From the NCBI RefSeq assembly GCF_015169395.1, contig NZ_CP063458.1, forward strand, positions 1,488,001 through 1,552,000: 64,000 nt of DNA. Direction: 5' to 3'. Shown here in pieces: positions 53,824 through 62,955 of this stretch (position 1 is the first letter of the stretch; every line of letters begins with the position of its first letter). This DNA is from Humisphaera borealis (GTDB lineage Bacteria > Planctomycetota > Phycisphaerae > Tepidisphaerales > Tepidisphaeraceae). The position numbers and the translations under genes are program-made. The notes under the pieces are model-generated. The model worked only from the letters and a program-made list of their open reading frames with translations. It made no database searches and was not told where the DNA came from.

Positions 53824-56265
53824 TTACCTCGTGGGTTGGGTGGTGGCCGCGGCAGGCGGCGGGGTCTGGCGGTACCGGAACGGGCGGCTTTTGACGATCT
53901 CCACGACCAGGCGGTCCAGCCGATAACCGTCGCCGGCGGTCGCCTTGGCGGCCTCTTCGATGACTGATCGGTCCGATTCCTCGACGCCGCGCCCGAGGGC
54001 GAAGGTCAACAGCTTTTCGGCGGCGCACGCCGTGAACGCGTCGCGATCGGCCAGCATCATCTTCTTGAGCTCCAGTGGGCCGTTCAGGGGGCGGCCGTCG
54101 GGCAGAAGGCCCGCCGCGTCGACGAGAAGCTTGCCGTCCTTGTCGCGCCATCGGCCGACCGCGTCGTAGTTCTCCAGCGCGAAACCGAGTGGGTCCATCC
54201 GCTTGTGGCACGCCGCACACGACGCGGCCGAACGATGCTGATCCAGGCGTTGCTTGAGCGACACCTGCTGGGGTTTGCCGTCCTTCGAGACTTCCCCCGG
54301 CGGCAGCTCGCCGACATCGGGTGGCGGTGGAGGAGGCGGTGCCCCCAGGATGGCATCGAGCACCCATTTGCCCCGGCGGACCGGGCTGGTGCGGTCCGGG
54401 TGACTGGTGACGGCAAGCACGCCGGCCATTGTCAGCACGCCACCCCGCCGGGCGTCGGAAAGCTTCACCAGGCGCATCTCCTTCCCCTTCACGCCATCCA
54501 GCTTGTAGTGCTTCGCCAATTCCTCGTTCAGAAAGGTGTAGTCGGGGTCGAGCAGATCCGTCAGCGGCCGGCCGGTACGCAGGATGTGCTGAAAGAGCAT
54601 CACGGGCTCGGCCCGCATCGCATCCTTCAGCACGGTGCCGAGCTTGCCGAACTGTTTCGGGTCGGGCTGCGGGAGCGTTTCAACGCCGCGAACCTGTAGC
54701 CACTGCGTGGCGAACGCCTCCCCGAGCACGTCGGCCCGGGGGTCGGCGATCATCCGCCGTGCCTGCTGCTCCAGGACGGCCGGGTCGGTCATCCGCCCTT
54801 CCGCGGCGACGCGGAGCAGTTCGGCATCGGGCATGCTCGACCAGATAAAGTAGCTCAGCCGGCTGGCCAGTTCGTATCCGTTCAGAGCGTAGTCGCCGCC
54901 GGGCGTCTGGGGCGGGCGGTCGGGCTCGATCCGATAGAGGAAATGCGGCGAGACGAGGATGGCAGTCAGCGGCACGCGGACGGCGGCCTCGAACGTCTCG
55001 CCATCAATATCGGCGGCATCGAACAGTTTCACATACCGCTCGACTTCCGCCGGCGTGACCGGGCGACGGAAGGCGCGGGTGGCAAACGCGGCGACCACCT
55101 CGCCCGCCGCCTGCCGCCGAGACTTTCCGCCCTCAGCCGGTTGGGCGACGAACACGGCTTTGTGGGTGGCCGGTGCGGTATCGCGGGCGATGCCGACCGG
55201 GCCGACCAATTCGAGGTAGCCAACGGTGAATCCGCCGTTCGCGCCGTCGGCCGGCTCGAAGTTCGGCTTGTTCTGCTCATGGAGGTAGGCAACGGCAACC
55301 TGCTGCGGCCCCTTGCCGAGCTTTACCCGCCGCTCGGTGCGGCTCGCCTTGCCCTCGCGCGTAAGCGTGAACTTTTCGAGCTTGCCGCCGTCGAGCATGT
55401 ACGCCATCTGCGCCTGCTTACGGTTGGCCTGTTCGCTGACGATTTCGGCGCGGAGGAGGTAATCGCCGGGCTGGCGGATGTCGACGTCTGCCGACCACCC
55501 GCGCGGCGTCCAGAGACCGCCGGCGGCAGGATCGGCCCCGGCAAACGTGCCGATGCCGGTGACTCGCAGATCCTTGGCGTCAAACCGCCGGGTGCGCGGA
55601 CCGTCAAACCCTTCGATCACGATCGCCCGATCGAGGATCTGCTCGGCGGCGAACAAGTATTGCTCCAGGTGAAGCGGCGAGACCGACAGCACGTCGCCGA
55701 TGTTGTCGAAGCCGTAGCCGGCTCCGTCGGCGGGGAAATCGCGAGTGGGGTCGAACGTGAGCGGGTCGAACGTGACGCCGAGCAGATCGCGGATGGTGTT
55801 TCGGTATTCCAGCCGATTCAACCGCCGGGCGGTCACTCGACCGGCCGACGGCGTTGCCGTCGCGGCGATCCGGTCGAGGTTCCACTGCATCCATGCCAGA
55901 AGCGCCTCACGCTCGGCGGGCGTCGGCTGGGGGGCGTCCTCGGGCGGCATCTCCAACTGCCGAACCCGCCCGACGCCCTGCCGCCAGGCATGGGCGAACT
56001 CCGGCCGTGCCGGATCGTGCCCGACGGCGGCCAGGTTCAACTTTCCCTTGGTCTTCTTTTCGTTGTGACAGTCAGTGCAGTATTGCGTGAGCAGCGCACG
56101 TCCGCGGGTGACGTCCGGCCCGGCCGGCTCTTCGGCAATGTTCGGAGGCGGTGTCGCCGCGGGTGTCGACGTCGGTGTGTCGCCAGCGGCAGCGATCGCA
56201 ATCAGGCTGATGCCGATCGTCAACGCGACGAAAGAGAGAAACGTTGAACGAGTTGAAATCTTCAT
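53824..56265 (-). CDS. DUF1592/DUF1588/DUF1587/DUF1595/DUF1585 protein with c-type haem domain
   Basis: An 813-residue exported protein. A signal peptide covers about residues 1-27. A cytochrome c-like motif CTDCH lies at residues 63-67. Then come the DUF1587 block (RRLNRLEYRNTIRDLLG), DUF1595, DUF1592 (AFATRAFRRPVTPAEVERYV, ELASRLSYFIWSSMPDAELL), DUF1588 (GVLTMAGVLAVTSHPDRTSPVRRG, CAACHKRMDPLGFALENYD) and DUF1585 at the end. This architecture is a planctomycete/verrucomicrobial hallmark. The haem and CAACH suggest an oxidoreductase, substrate unknown. It follows the FecR-like gene across a terminator. Confidence 0.93.
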   Translation of the reverse strand: MKISTRSTFLSFVALTIGISLIAIAAAGDTPTSTPAATPPPNIAEEPAGPDVTRGRALLTQYCTDCHNEKKTKGKLNLAAVGHDPARPEFAHAWRQGVGRVRQLEMPPEDAPQPTPAEREALLAWMQWNLDRIAATATPSAGRVTARRLNRLEYRNTIRDLLGVTFDPLTFDPTRDFPADGAGYGFDNIGDVLSVSPLHLEQYLFAAEQILDRAIVIEGFDGPRTRRFDAKDLRVTGIGTFAGADPAAGGLWTPRGWSADVDIRQPGDYLLRAEIVSEQANRKQAQMAYMLDGGKLEKFTLTREGKASRTERRVKLGKGPQQVAVAYLHEQNKPNFEPADGANGGFTVGYLELVGPVGIARDTAPATHKAVFVAQPAEGGKSRRQAAGEVVAAFATRAFRRPVTPAEVERYVKLFDAADIDGETFEAAVRVPLTAILVSPHFLYRIEPDRPPQTPGGDYALNGYELASRLSYFIWSSMPDAELLRVAAEGRMTDPAVLEQQARRMIADPRADVLGEAFATQWLQVRGVETLPQPDPKQFGKLGTVLKDAMRAEPVMLFQHILRTGRPLTDLLDPDYTFLNEELAKHYKLDGVKGKEMRLVKLSDARRGGVLTMAGVLAVTSHPDRTSPVRRGKWVLDAILGAPPPPPPPDVGELPPGEVSKDGKPQQVSLKQRLDQHRSAASCAACHKRMDPLGFALENYDAVGRWRDKDGKLLVDAAGLLPDGRPLNGPLELKKMMLADRDAFTACAAEKLLTFALGRGVEESDRSVIEEAAKATAGDGYRLDRLVVEIVKSRPFRYRQTPPPAAATTQPTR

Positions 56266-56355
56266 CGCATCTCAATCCTCTTCGCGGGCCGGACCGGCCA
56301 GAAGTCAGCATTGCTGGCCCCCACCGGGATTTAGCCGCCAGCATCGAAGTATGAC

Positions 56356-56396
56356 GAAAAAAGAGCCGCCCCGTTGCCGGCAACCGGCAGGCGGCG
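56356..56396 (-). terminator. Intrinsic terminator after the FecR-like gene
   Basis: Read on the minus strand, GCCGCC and its complement GGGCGGC enclose a GC-rich inner hairpin (TTGCCGGCAA palindrome). TCTTTTTTCG follows directly. It lies just past the stop at 56399 and before the DUF1592 gene, which therefore needs its own promoter or read-through. Confidence 0.8.
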
Positions 56397-56398
56397 AG

Positions 56399-57898
56399 TC
56401 ACGGAAGCGGTACGGCCACGATTCCGTACATCGAGTTGTGGAGCGGCGAGTTCGGGCCGAGCTTGACCTCCCCTGCAGCTAGCACCTCGCACCTCCAGAC
56501 ACTGAAGAGCAGGTCCACACTCTCTCCCGCACCTACGCCGAACCGCAGGTCGCGCATGTCCGGCGGCCCTTCGTCCAGGCCGACGTTCACCCCGGCGTTG
56601 ATGAAGTCGCGGATCAGCCAGCCGGGGTTTGGCACCGGGGTCTGCTTATACAAGACGTACAAGGTTGCCGGTCGGGCCAGCGTGACGGTCAGTTCCAGGT
56701 CGGCTGCGTGCTTGTCGTCGTTGAATGTCATGACCAGGTCGCCGCCCCGAAGCGCCTCAGGCAGACCGCGGCGGTCGACGCCGTTCCATTGGTAGGGCCG
56801 ATCGACATACGCCCGAGCGTCCTCGATAAACCCGCGACGTACGATCTGGTAGAACCGCGCATCGGCCGGGTCGCGGCGGTTGTCACGAACCGCAGCGATG
56901 ACGGCACCGCTGTCGCCGCCGGTCGACAGGGACCAGTCCGCGGCGCCGGGCTGTCGCGCAACCGATGCGATACGATCCATCGTTCCGGCGGGCGTCACCC
57001 GAACGGCTTCGCCCCTGACAAGCCGGGTGGCGGTGCCGCCAGTTTGCGCGGTTGCTGAAGGGTGAGTCGCGACTTCGGGCGTAACTGCCGACTTCGGTGT
57101 CAGGTCAACCGCCCCGTCGAAGACGACCACCGCCGTCTCCCCGGCCGGGCCGACCTGCACGCCGAACTCGGTCCCCAGGTCGACGACCTGTGCACCCGGA
57201 GCGTCGACGACAAAGCCCTTGCCGGCAGGGCCGACCCGGGCGGTGATCTGGCCGAGAACGGCCTGCAGCCGCGCTGCCGAGACGAGCCGCAACCGCGCCG
57301 GCCCGGCAACCGTAACGACCGTGTCGCCGCGGGCGCTGAGTCGAAGTGTTCCGGACGCGATCGCGATGTCGCCTGGCACCAGCGCCGCCCCGACGGCAAG
57401 CGGAACCTGGCCATCGGCCCAGACCACGTCCCGAAGATCGACGACGTCGGCTACGGGTTCGGCGGCCGCGACTGATTGCGGAGGCGTCAGGCCGGACGGC
57501 CCGGGCCGTGTTGCGACGACGATCGCAACGGCCGCCGCCAGCAGGATGGCAGCCGCCGCCGCCCAGGCACGCGGCCGCCAGCCCGCCCGAAGCCCGGCGC
57601 TGACAGGAAAAATCTGCAACCGGTTCTCATCGGTACCAGTGCTGCTATCGCCCCCCATCACGCCCGCAGATACTCGCCCACTTCGCCACTCCAACAGTGC
57701 GTGGGCGCGAAGCTGGTCCAGGTACGAATCGAGCATGCTGGGGTCGGCTCGCAACCCCGCTCGGAGTCGGGCGACCGACTCCGGCGTCGCATCGCCCGAC
57801 AGTGCGGCTTCCATCAGACTCCTGAGATCGACATCTGCTGGCGCGGCATCGGGAGTGTGTTCAGATCGGTCGGTTGGATCGGCTGGATCGGTGCTCAT
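56399..57898 (-). CDS. FecR-like membrane protein, putative anti-sigma regulator
   Basis: A 499-residue protein. A short cytoplasmic N-terminal domain resembles the helical anti-sigma region of planctomycete FecR proteins (SLMEAALSGDATPESVARLRAGL). A membrane helix covers about residues 111-129. The periplasmic FecR domain carries VVTVAGPARLRL and FVVDAPGAQVVDLGTEFGVQV, and a C-terminal jelly-roll-like region follows. Its start overlaps the sigma factor stop by four bases (ATGA), so the two are coupled. It probably holds the sigma factor inactive at the membrane. The stimulus is not evident. Confidence 0.85.
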   Translation of the reverse strand: MSTDPADPTDRSEHTPDAAPADVDLRSLMEAALSGDATPESVARLRAGLRADPSMLDSYLDQLRAHALLEWRSGRVSAGVMGGDSSTGTDENRLQIFPVSAGLRAGWRPRAWAAAAAILLAAAVAIVVATRPGPSGLTPPQSVAAAEPVADVVDLRDVVWADGQVPLAVGAALVPGDIAIASGTLRLSARGDTVVTVAGPARLRLVSAARLQAVLGQITARVGPAGKGFVVDAPGAQVVDLGTEFGVQVGPAGETAVVVFDGAVDLTPKSAVTPEVATHPSATAQTGGTATRLVRGEAVRVTPAGTMDRIASVARQPGAADWSLSTGGDSGAVIAAVRDNRRDPADARFYQIVRRGFIEDARAYVDRPYQWNGVDRRGLPEALRGGDLVMTFNDDKHAADLELTVTLARPATLYVLYKQTPVPNPGWLIRDFINAGVNVGLDEGPPDMRDLRFGVGAGESVDLLFSVWRCEVLAAGEVKLGPNSPLHNSMYGIVAVPLP

Positions 57899-58461
57899 GC
57901 CGCACCTCCGGCCGACATCGTGCGTCGAATGCAGTCCATCAGAAGCTTCCGCACGCGGTAAAGCTCCGCCGCCGTCGCGTTCGCGGCTTTGCCGGCCCTG
58001 CGGGCGATCGACTCGACCGCCTGCCCGTCTCGATAGCGGGCGTCGAGCACTTGGCGCTGGTGCGGCGCAAGCTTGCTGACGCATCCGTCGAGTGCCTCCA
58101 GTTCTCGGTCGGCCGTCTCGTCCCGGCGACGGAGAACGTCGCTGACAGCATTCAGCAGTTCGTCGTCAAACACCAGCTTGTCGCGAGAGAGCCGCTTACG
58201 ATGGGCCAGTACCTGGAAATACGCGATGCCGAACGCCCAGGGCAGAAACGGCCGCGACGGGTCGTACTCGGACGCCTTCTCCCAAAGGACGATGTTCGCC
58301 TCCTGAAGGACGTCCGCGGCTCCGGAACTGGTACCCAGCAACGTGCAGACATACGCATACAGCGCACTCTGGCACGCGGTGATCTCGCGTACGACGTGCG
58401 CCATCGATCGGCGTGTCTCGCCGGAGGTATCGTCGGTTACTGGTTTTGGCCGTTGAGTCAT
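57895..58461 (-). CDS. RNA polymerase sigma factor, ECF type (planctomycete/verrucomicrobial group)
   Basis: About 188 residues. Region 2 carries LYAYVCTLLGTSSGAADVLQEANIVLWEKASEYD and RPFLPWAFGIAYFQVLAHRKRL, typical of the planctomycete ECF group. Region 4 carries LDGCVSKLAPHQRQVLDARYRDGQAVESIARRAG, the promoter -35-binding helix-turn-helix. ATG 58461 is chosen, and an in-frame ATG at 58515 would add 18 residues. It is co-transcribed with the FecR-like gene and probably drives the DUF1592/DUF1552 genes or itself, which is an inference. Confidence 0.87.
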   Translation of the reverse strand: MTQRPKPVTDDTSGETRRSMAHVVREITACQSALYAYVCTLLGTSSGAADVLQEANIVLWEKASEYDPSRPFLPWAFGIAYFQVLAHRKRLSRDKLVFDDELLNAVSDVLRRRDETADRELEALDGCVSKLAPHQRQVLDARYRDGQAVESIARRAGKAANATAAELYRVRKLLMDCIRRTMSAGGAA

Positions 58462-58627
58462 GTGCCTCAAATCGAGTAAGCCCTCCGGCACCGGATATGA
58501 CGCGAAAAATTCCATCCAGCTGCACGATTTGGCTGTCAGGTCTTACCAGACATCGTGTCAACCAGCCGCAGGCTCGGCCGACGGGCAAGCTTCGCCGTTT
58601 GCCGGTATTTCTGCTACAACGCCGAGC

Positions 58628-59335
58628 ATGGAAGAAGTGATCACGTTGCAGTTCGATGGCGGCAGCCGGGGGAACCCGGGGCCCGCGGGAATCGGGGTGG
58701 TGCTGCGGGCCGAAGACGGTACGCCAGTGGTCACGCTCGGCAGGTTTATTGGCCGGGCAACCAACAATGTCGCCGAGTACAAGGCGCTGATCACGGCACT
58801 GGAGCAGGCGAAGAAACTCGGCGCGAAGAAGATCATCGTTCGCGGCGACAGCGAATTGATCATCAAGCAGATGCGCGGCGAATACCGCGTGAAGAACCCC
58901 GACCTCAAGCAGCTTTATGACGAAGCGCAGCACCTGCTGGCGCATTTCGACAAGAGCAAGATCGAGCACAATTACCGCGAAGACAACACGCTCGCCGACA
59001 AGCTGGCCAACTTGGCGATGGACCGCAAGGCTGAGGTGACAGATGTCGACGACCCCGGCCCGGCTCCGAGCGTCTCGGCGTCGCGCCCCGGCGCTTCGCG
59101 ACCGGCCCCAGCGCTGACAGGCAGCAGGTCGCCCGGCGTGGCGAACGCTGGTGGATCGCACGCGACCGCCAGCGCAGGAACTGCGGGTAGTGCCGCGACC
59201 AAGACCGAGGTCGGCTCGGTTCACACCTGCCCGCGCTGCGGCTGTTCGGTCAAAATCCTCCGCCCGTCCGGAAGTCCGCCGGAAAACCTGGGTCCCTTTA
59301 ACTGTATTTGCGGCGTACGGATGAAAGCCGAGTGA
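58628..59335 (+). CDS. Ribonuclease HI family protein with C-terminal zinc-ribbon-like tail
   Basis: A 235-residue protein. The first 150 residues are an RNase HI domain with the acidic residues Asp10 (LQFDGGSRG), Glu50 (NNVAEYKA), Asp74 (VRGDSEL) and Asp124 (NTLADKLAN). It lacks the basic protrusion of E. coli RNase HI, as in short RnhA-like proteins. A 55-residue Pro/Ala/Ser linker follows. The C-terminus has CPRCGCSVKI and CICG, a likely zinc ribbon. It removes RNA from RNA-DNA hybrids. The zinc-ribbon tail is unusual. Confidence 0.9.
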   Translation: MEEVITLQFDGGSRGNPGPAGIGVVLRAEDGTPVVTLGRFIGRATNNVAEYKALITALEQAKKLGAKKIIVRGDSELIIKQMRGEYRVKNPDLKQLYDEAQHLLAHFDKSKIEHNYREDNTLADKLANLAMDRKAEVTDVDDPGPAPSVSASRPGASRPAPALTGSRSPGVANAGGSHATASAGTAGSAATKTEVGSVHTCPRCGCSVKILRPSGSPPENLGPFNCICGVRMKAE

Positions 59336-59368
59336 AAAGTTGCCGATCTAGCACCGGCGGAAGATTGA

Positions 59369-59454
59369 AACCGCAGATTTCGCAGATTCCGCAGATTGCC
59401 GTTCGGTCCAACACGCTTCGATTCCTATCTGCGTAGTCTGCGAAATCTGCGGTT
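59369..59454. repeat. Inverted repeat of CGCAGATT units upstream of the GT2 gene
   Basis: Arms 59369-59396 and 59427-59454 pair over 28 bases with few mismatches (AACCGCAGATTTCGCAGA and its complement). The arms are built from tandem CGCAGATT-like units. A half-copy of a CACGGAGG-type repeat follows at about 59482-59512, before the glycosyltransferase start. Confidence 0.85.
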
Positions 59455-59542
59455 CCTACGATTGCTTTGCAGTCGAGTTGACCTCCGTGTTTCCGTGCCT
59501 CCGTGGTGCGCATTCGCCTTTCGCTCACGCCGAGAACGCCTC

Positions 59543-60496
59543 ATGCCCGTTCGCTTCTGCATCGTCACGCCGTCGTACAACACGCGCAGGTACCTAGGTG
59601 CGTGCATCGACAGCGTGCTGGTGCAGAAGTACCCGCATCTCGACTACCTGATCATGGACGGCGGATCGACGGACGGCTCGGTCGAGCTGCTCAAGTCGTA
59701 CGGCGATGGGGTCAACGTAATGCCCGGCAGCCCGCGCTGGATTTCCGCGCGCGACAAGGGGCAGAGCGATGCCATCAACCGTGGCTTCGCCCAGACATCG
59801 CCACGGACGGGCGATGAAATCCTCGGGTGGCTCAACTCCGATGACACACTGGCCCCCGGCACGCTCAAACACGTTGCCGGCGTGTTTGAAGCCAACCCCG
59901 ATGTTGACGTCGTCTACGGTCAGGCAACCTACATCGACGCCCGCGGCAAGCACATCTCCAGGTGCACGCACATCGAGCCGTTCGATCGATATCGGCTGCT
60001 GCACATTTCCGATTTCATCGTGCAGCCGGCCACGTTCTTCCGCAGGCGTGCGTTCGATGCCGTCGGCGGTGTAGACGTGTCGCTCAACTGGATGATGGAC
60101 TGGGACCTTTGGATCAAGTTCGCCAAGCGTGGCCTGAAGTTCGTCCATACGCCGAGGGTACTGGCGCACTTCCGCTGGCTCAGCGAGAACAAGACCGCCA
60201 GCGGCGGCACAAGACGGCTCGACGAGATCGACGCCTGCCTGGCCCGCCACGGCCTGCCCCGGCCGGCATTCGTGCAACTGGAGCGGTGCCACACCTACGC
60301 GGTCGATGCCGTGAAAGCCGCGACGCGCGGAAAACTGATCGCCAGCGGCAAATCGCTCGGCCAGATCGCAACGACGCTGATCAAGTGCCCGAACGCCGCG
60401 TTCAGTTTGCTGCATCCGCACACCTGGAGCGTCATCTGGACCGGACAGGTGCTGAGAGCCCGCGCCGCGGCGGCGGATCGACGAAGGGAAGCGTAA
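59543..60496 (+). CDS. Family 2 glycosyltransferase
   Basis: A 317-residue GT-A fold enzyme. The nucleotide-sugar domain opens FCIVTPSYNTRRYLGACIDSVLVQ, continues DYLIMDGGSTDGSVELL, and has the metal-binding motif LNSDDTLAPGTL near residues 95-106. The catalytic region includes VDVSLNWMMDWDLWIKFAKRG. The soluble enzyme lacks clear membrane helices. It likely adds a sugar in a cell-surface polysaccharide or lipid pathway, donor and acceptor unknown. ATG 59543 is chosen. The longer open frame above it is repeat-derived. Confidence 0.9.
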   Translation: MPVRFCIVTPSYNTRRYLGACIDSVLVQKYPHLDYLIMDGGSTDGSVELLKSYGDGVNVMPGSPRWISARDKGQSDAINRGFAQTSPRTGDEILGWLNSDDTLAPGTLKHVAGVFEANPDVDVVYGQATYIDARGKHISRCTHIEPFDRYRLLHISDFIVQPATFFRRRAFDAVGGVDVSLNWMMDWDLWIKFAKRGLKFVHTPRVLAHFRWLSENKTASGGTRRLDEIDACLARHGLPRPAFVQLERCHTYAVDAVKAATRGKLIASGKSLGQIATTLIKCPNAAFSLLHPHTWSVIWTGQVLRARAAAADRRREA

Positions 60497-60504
60497 GAAG
60501 GGGA

Positions 60505-60664
60505 ATCATCACGGAGACACGCAGGGCAACCTGCCGAATCGCGCGATGCGAGCAGTTGGTCAGTAGGGGCGGCCGCGGATACAGAAAAAGCCCGCTAGTG
60601 TCAGATCACGCGTGCGGCATGATGAGTCCAGCTGCCCTCCGTGTCTCCGTGCCTGCGTGGTGAT
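60505..60664. repeat. CACGGAGACACG-type inverted repeat between GT2 and oxidoreductase genes
   Basis: The left arm begins ATCATCACGGAGACACG at 60505. The right arm ends CGTGGTGAT at 60664 and carries one extra 8-base unit. The middle has no gene. It belongs to the CACGAAG family in a diverged form. Confidence 0.7.
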
Positions 60665-60712
60665 CCATCGCCCTCCCTTGCCGGTTTGCCACATCCTCGC
60701 CAGAATCCATCC

Positions 60713-61723
60713 ATGACCTTCAAGCTCGATCGCGACACCATCCGCTGGGGCATCATCGGCTGCGGCGACGTAACCGAAGTCAAAAGCGGGCCGGGGTTCC
60801 AGAAGGCGACGAACTCGGCGTTGGTCGCCGTCATGCGACGTTCGGGCGACAAAGCCGCCGACTACGCCAAACGGCACAACATCCCGCGCTGGTACGACGA
60901 CGCGGCGAAGTTGATCGCCGACCCCGAGGTCGATGCCGTCTATATCGCGACTCCGCCGGGCTCGCACATGCAGTACACGCTTGAAGTGGCGGCCGCGGGG
61001 AAGCCGGTCTACGTCGAGAAACCCATGGCCCGCACGCACGATGAGTGCACGAAGATGGTCGAGGCCTGCAAGCGCGCAGGCGTGCCACTGTTCGTCGCGT
61101 ACTACCGCCGGCGGCTGCCGCGCATTCTACGGGTCAAACAACTGATCGATTCCGGAGCGATCGGCGAGGTTCGGTTCGTGCAGCACACCCTCTTCCAACG
61201 CCCCAACGCCCAGGAGAAAACGCGCGACGCACTGCCCTGGCGCGTCATCCCCGAATTGGCCGGCGGCGGGCGGTTTCTCGACCTGGCGTCGCATGCGCTA
61301 GACGTGTTCGACTACCTGTTCGGCCCCGTCGCCGAGGCGACCGGCTGTGCCGCCAACCAGGCGAAACTGTACGACGCCGAGGACATCGTCACCGGCAACT
61401 GGGTGCATCAATCCGGCGTGATCGGCAGTTGCACGCTCTGCTTCACCACGTTCGATCGCATCGACCGCTGCGAGATCGTCGGCTCTAAAGGGGTGATCAC
61501 GTTTCAGGTCATCGAAGGCGGCCCGATCGAAGTCTGGACGGCGGGCGGCAAGCAGCACTACGACGACCCCAATCCGCTGCACGTGCAGCAGCCGCTGATT
61601 CAGTCGGTGGTGGATGATTTGCGGGGCGTAGGAACGTGCCCCAGCACAGGCGAATCGGCCGCCCGGACGAGTTGGGTGATGGATCGGATGCTGGAGGAAT
61701 ACCGCGCTGGACGTCATCAGTGA
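60713..61723 (+). CDS. Gfo/Idh/MocA family oxidoreductase
   Basis: A 336-residue NAD(P)-dependent oxidoreductase. The Rossmann opening is IRWGIIGCGDVTEVKSG (residues 10-26). EKPMARTHDEC contains the conserved Lys of the family (EKP). The C-terminal alpha/beta domain starts near residue 130. Such enzymes act on sugars, inositols or sugar derivatives, and planctomycetes carry many paralogues. The substrate is unknown. The stop codon lies in the arm of an inverted repeat shared with the convergent nrnA gene. Confidence 0.9.
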   Translation: MTFKLDRDTIRWGIIGCGDVTEVKSGPGFQKATNSALVAVMRRSGDKAADYAKRHNIPRWYDDAAKLIADPEVDAVYIATPPGSHMQYTLEVAAAGKPVYVEKPMARTHDECTKMVEACKRAGVPLFVAYYRRRLPRILRVKQLIDSGAIGEVRFVQHTLFQRPNAQEKTRDALPWRVIPELAGGGRFLDLASHALDVFDYLFGPVAEATGCAANQAKLYDAEDIVTGNWVHQSGVIGSCTLCFTTFDRIDRCEIVGSKGVITFQVIEGGPIEVWTAGGKQHYDDPNPLHVQQPLIQSVVDDLRGVGTCPSTGESAARTSWVMDRMLEEYRAGRHQ

Positions 61724-61822
61724 CACGGCCTTCCAGGCCGTGCGAGCGACGTTGAAGTCGGCAAATTGGTGAGGTTCCTACTACGGTACTTCGTGCACGG
61801 GCTGGAAGCCCGTGTCACTGAT
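61716..61822. repeat. Inverted repeat spanning the stops of two convergent genes
   Basis: Thirty-base arms 61716-61745 and 61793-61822 (core ATCAGTGACACGG) pair with few mismatches. The TGA of the oxidoreductase gene (61721-61723) and that of nrnA (61815-61817 on the minus strand) occupy the same place in opposite arms. The core matches the dnaE2 insert at 36405-36512. It probably serves as a bidirectional terminator. Confidence 0.9.
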
Positions 61823-62837
61823 TGCCCAGCGCTTCCACCATCGCCGTGACTACCTTGTCGCGGGCCGACTTCAGTGTTCCCTCAATCCGAAGCCCCGACG
61901 CCCGCGCGTGACCGCCGCCGCCGAACTTTTCGGCGAAGCGGGCGACATCGACCTGGCCTTTGCTCCGCAAACTGACGCGGATCGCGCCGCCGTCTTTGGG
62001 TTCGGTCAGCAGGATCGATGCTTGGACCGTCTGGATCTGCAGCGGGATGTTGATCAGGTTCTCGGTGTCGGGGACGTCGGCGCGGGTTTCTTCGAAGTCG
62101 GATTTCCGCACCTGCATGACTGCCAGTCGGCCGTCGGCGAGCAGTTCCAGGGACTGCTGGGCGCGGGTTTGCAGCGCCACCCGTTCCGCCCGTTCGTTCT
62201 GGAACAGAAGCTGATACATCTTGTCGGTATCGACCCCCACTTCCATCAGCCGGGCCGCAAGCCGCAGGGTGTAGGGCCGGGTGTTGGCGAACTGGAACCA
62301 CCCGGTGTCGCTGGCGATCGCCAGGAAGATCGCCGAGCCGATGTTGGTATCGATCGGAATGTCCCACTGGTCGAGCAGTTCCGCGACGATCTCCCCCGCG
62401 GCCGAGGCTTCGGTGATGACCAGTTTCGTCGTCGCCCAGTCCTCCTGTGTCAGGTGATGGTCGATGACGAGCTTGGGCACCTTCCAGTTGAGAATACGGT
62501 CTTTCAGTCCCGGCAACTGCGACCAGGTGCCGGTGTCGCAGGAGACGAATGCGTCAAAGCGGGAGAGGTCATTGAGCTTCTCGGGCCACCCCTTGTCCGC
62601 GTCGTGACAGATGATCTTGTTGGTCTCGACGACGAACGCGTATTTGCGCGGCAGCTTCGACAGGACGAGCAACTCGGCATCGATCCCCACCTTGCGAAGT
62701 CCCAGAATCAGCGCGACGCAAGTGCCCAGGGCATCTCCATCGGGGCGCACATGTGTGGTGACCAGAATCCGCTTGCAGCGCGACGCCACTTCGATGATCG
62801 CGCGGTAGGGGTCGAGGGTGGAGGGGGTTGCTGTCAT
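61815..62837 (-). CDS. DHH-family phosphoesterase, NrnA-like
   Basis: A 340-residue protein with the DHH/DHHA1 architecture. VTTHVRPDGDALGTCVAL (about residue 27) is motif I, FVSCDTGTW contains motif II, VIDHHLT the DHH motif, and SDTGWFQFANT motif IV. The DHHA1 tail carries GGGGHARASG. NrnA-type enzymes degrade short RNAs (nanoRNA) and dephosphorylate pAp. ATG 62837 opens the conserved part. The upstream extension of the open frame lacks support. Confidence 0.9.
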   Translation of the reverse strand: MTATPSTLDPYRAIIEVASRCKRILVTTHVRPDGDALGTCVALILGLRKVGIDAELLVLSKLPRKYAFVVETNKIICHDADKGWPEKLNDLSRFDAFVSCDTGTWSQLPGLKDRILNWKVPKLVIDHHLTQEDWATTKLVITEASAAGEIVAELLDQWDIPIDTNIGSAIFLAIASDTGWFQFANTRPYTLRLAARLMEVGVDTDKMYQLLFQNERAERVALQTRAQQSLELLADGRLAVMQVRKSDFEETRADVPDTENLINIPLQIQTVQASILLTEPKDGGAIRVSLRSKGQVDVARFAEKFGGGGHARASGLRIEGTLKSARDKVVTAMVEALGNQ

Positions 62838-62955
62838 GACGTCGTGATGAGTTTCGATTCGCAATCGCGCTCTCGAAGTCGTCTGCGGTCTCGCTAAACA
62901 CCGAGGCAGACTGCGTGAAGTATCGTCAACGCTTGCATTTGTGGAAGGGCTACAA

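Noticed and set aside
54943-56247. Plus-strand open frame of 434 codons opposite the DUF1592 gene
   Set aside because: It has antisense composition and no domain. The DUF1592 protein is unmistakable.
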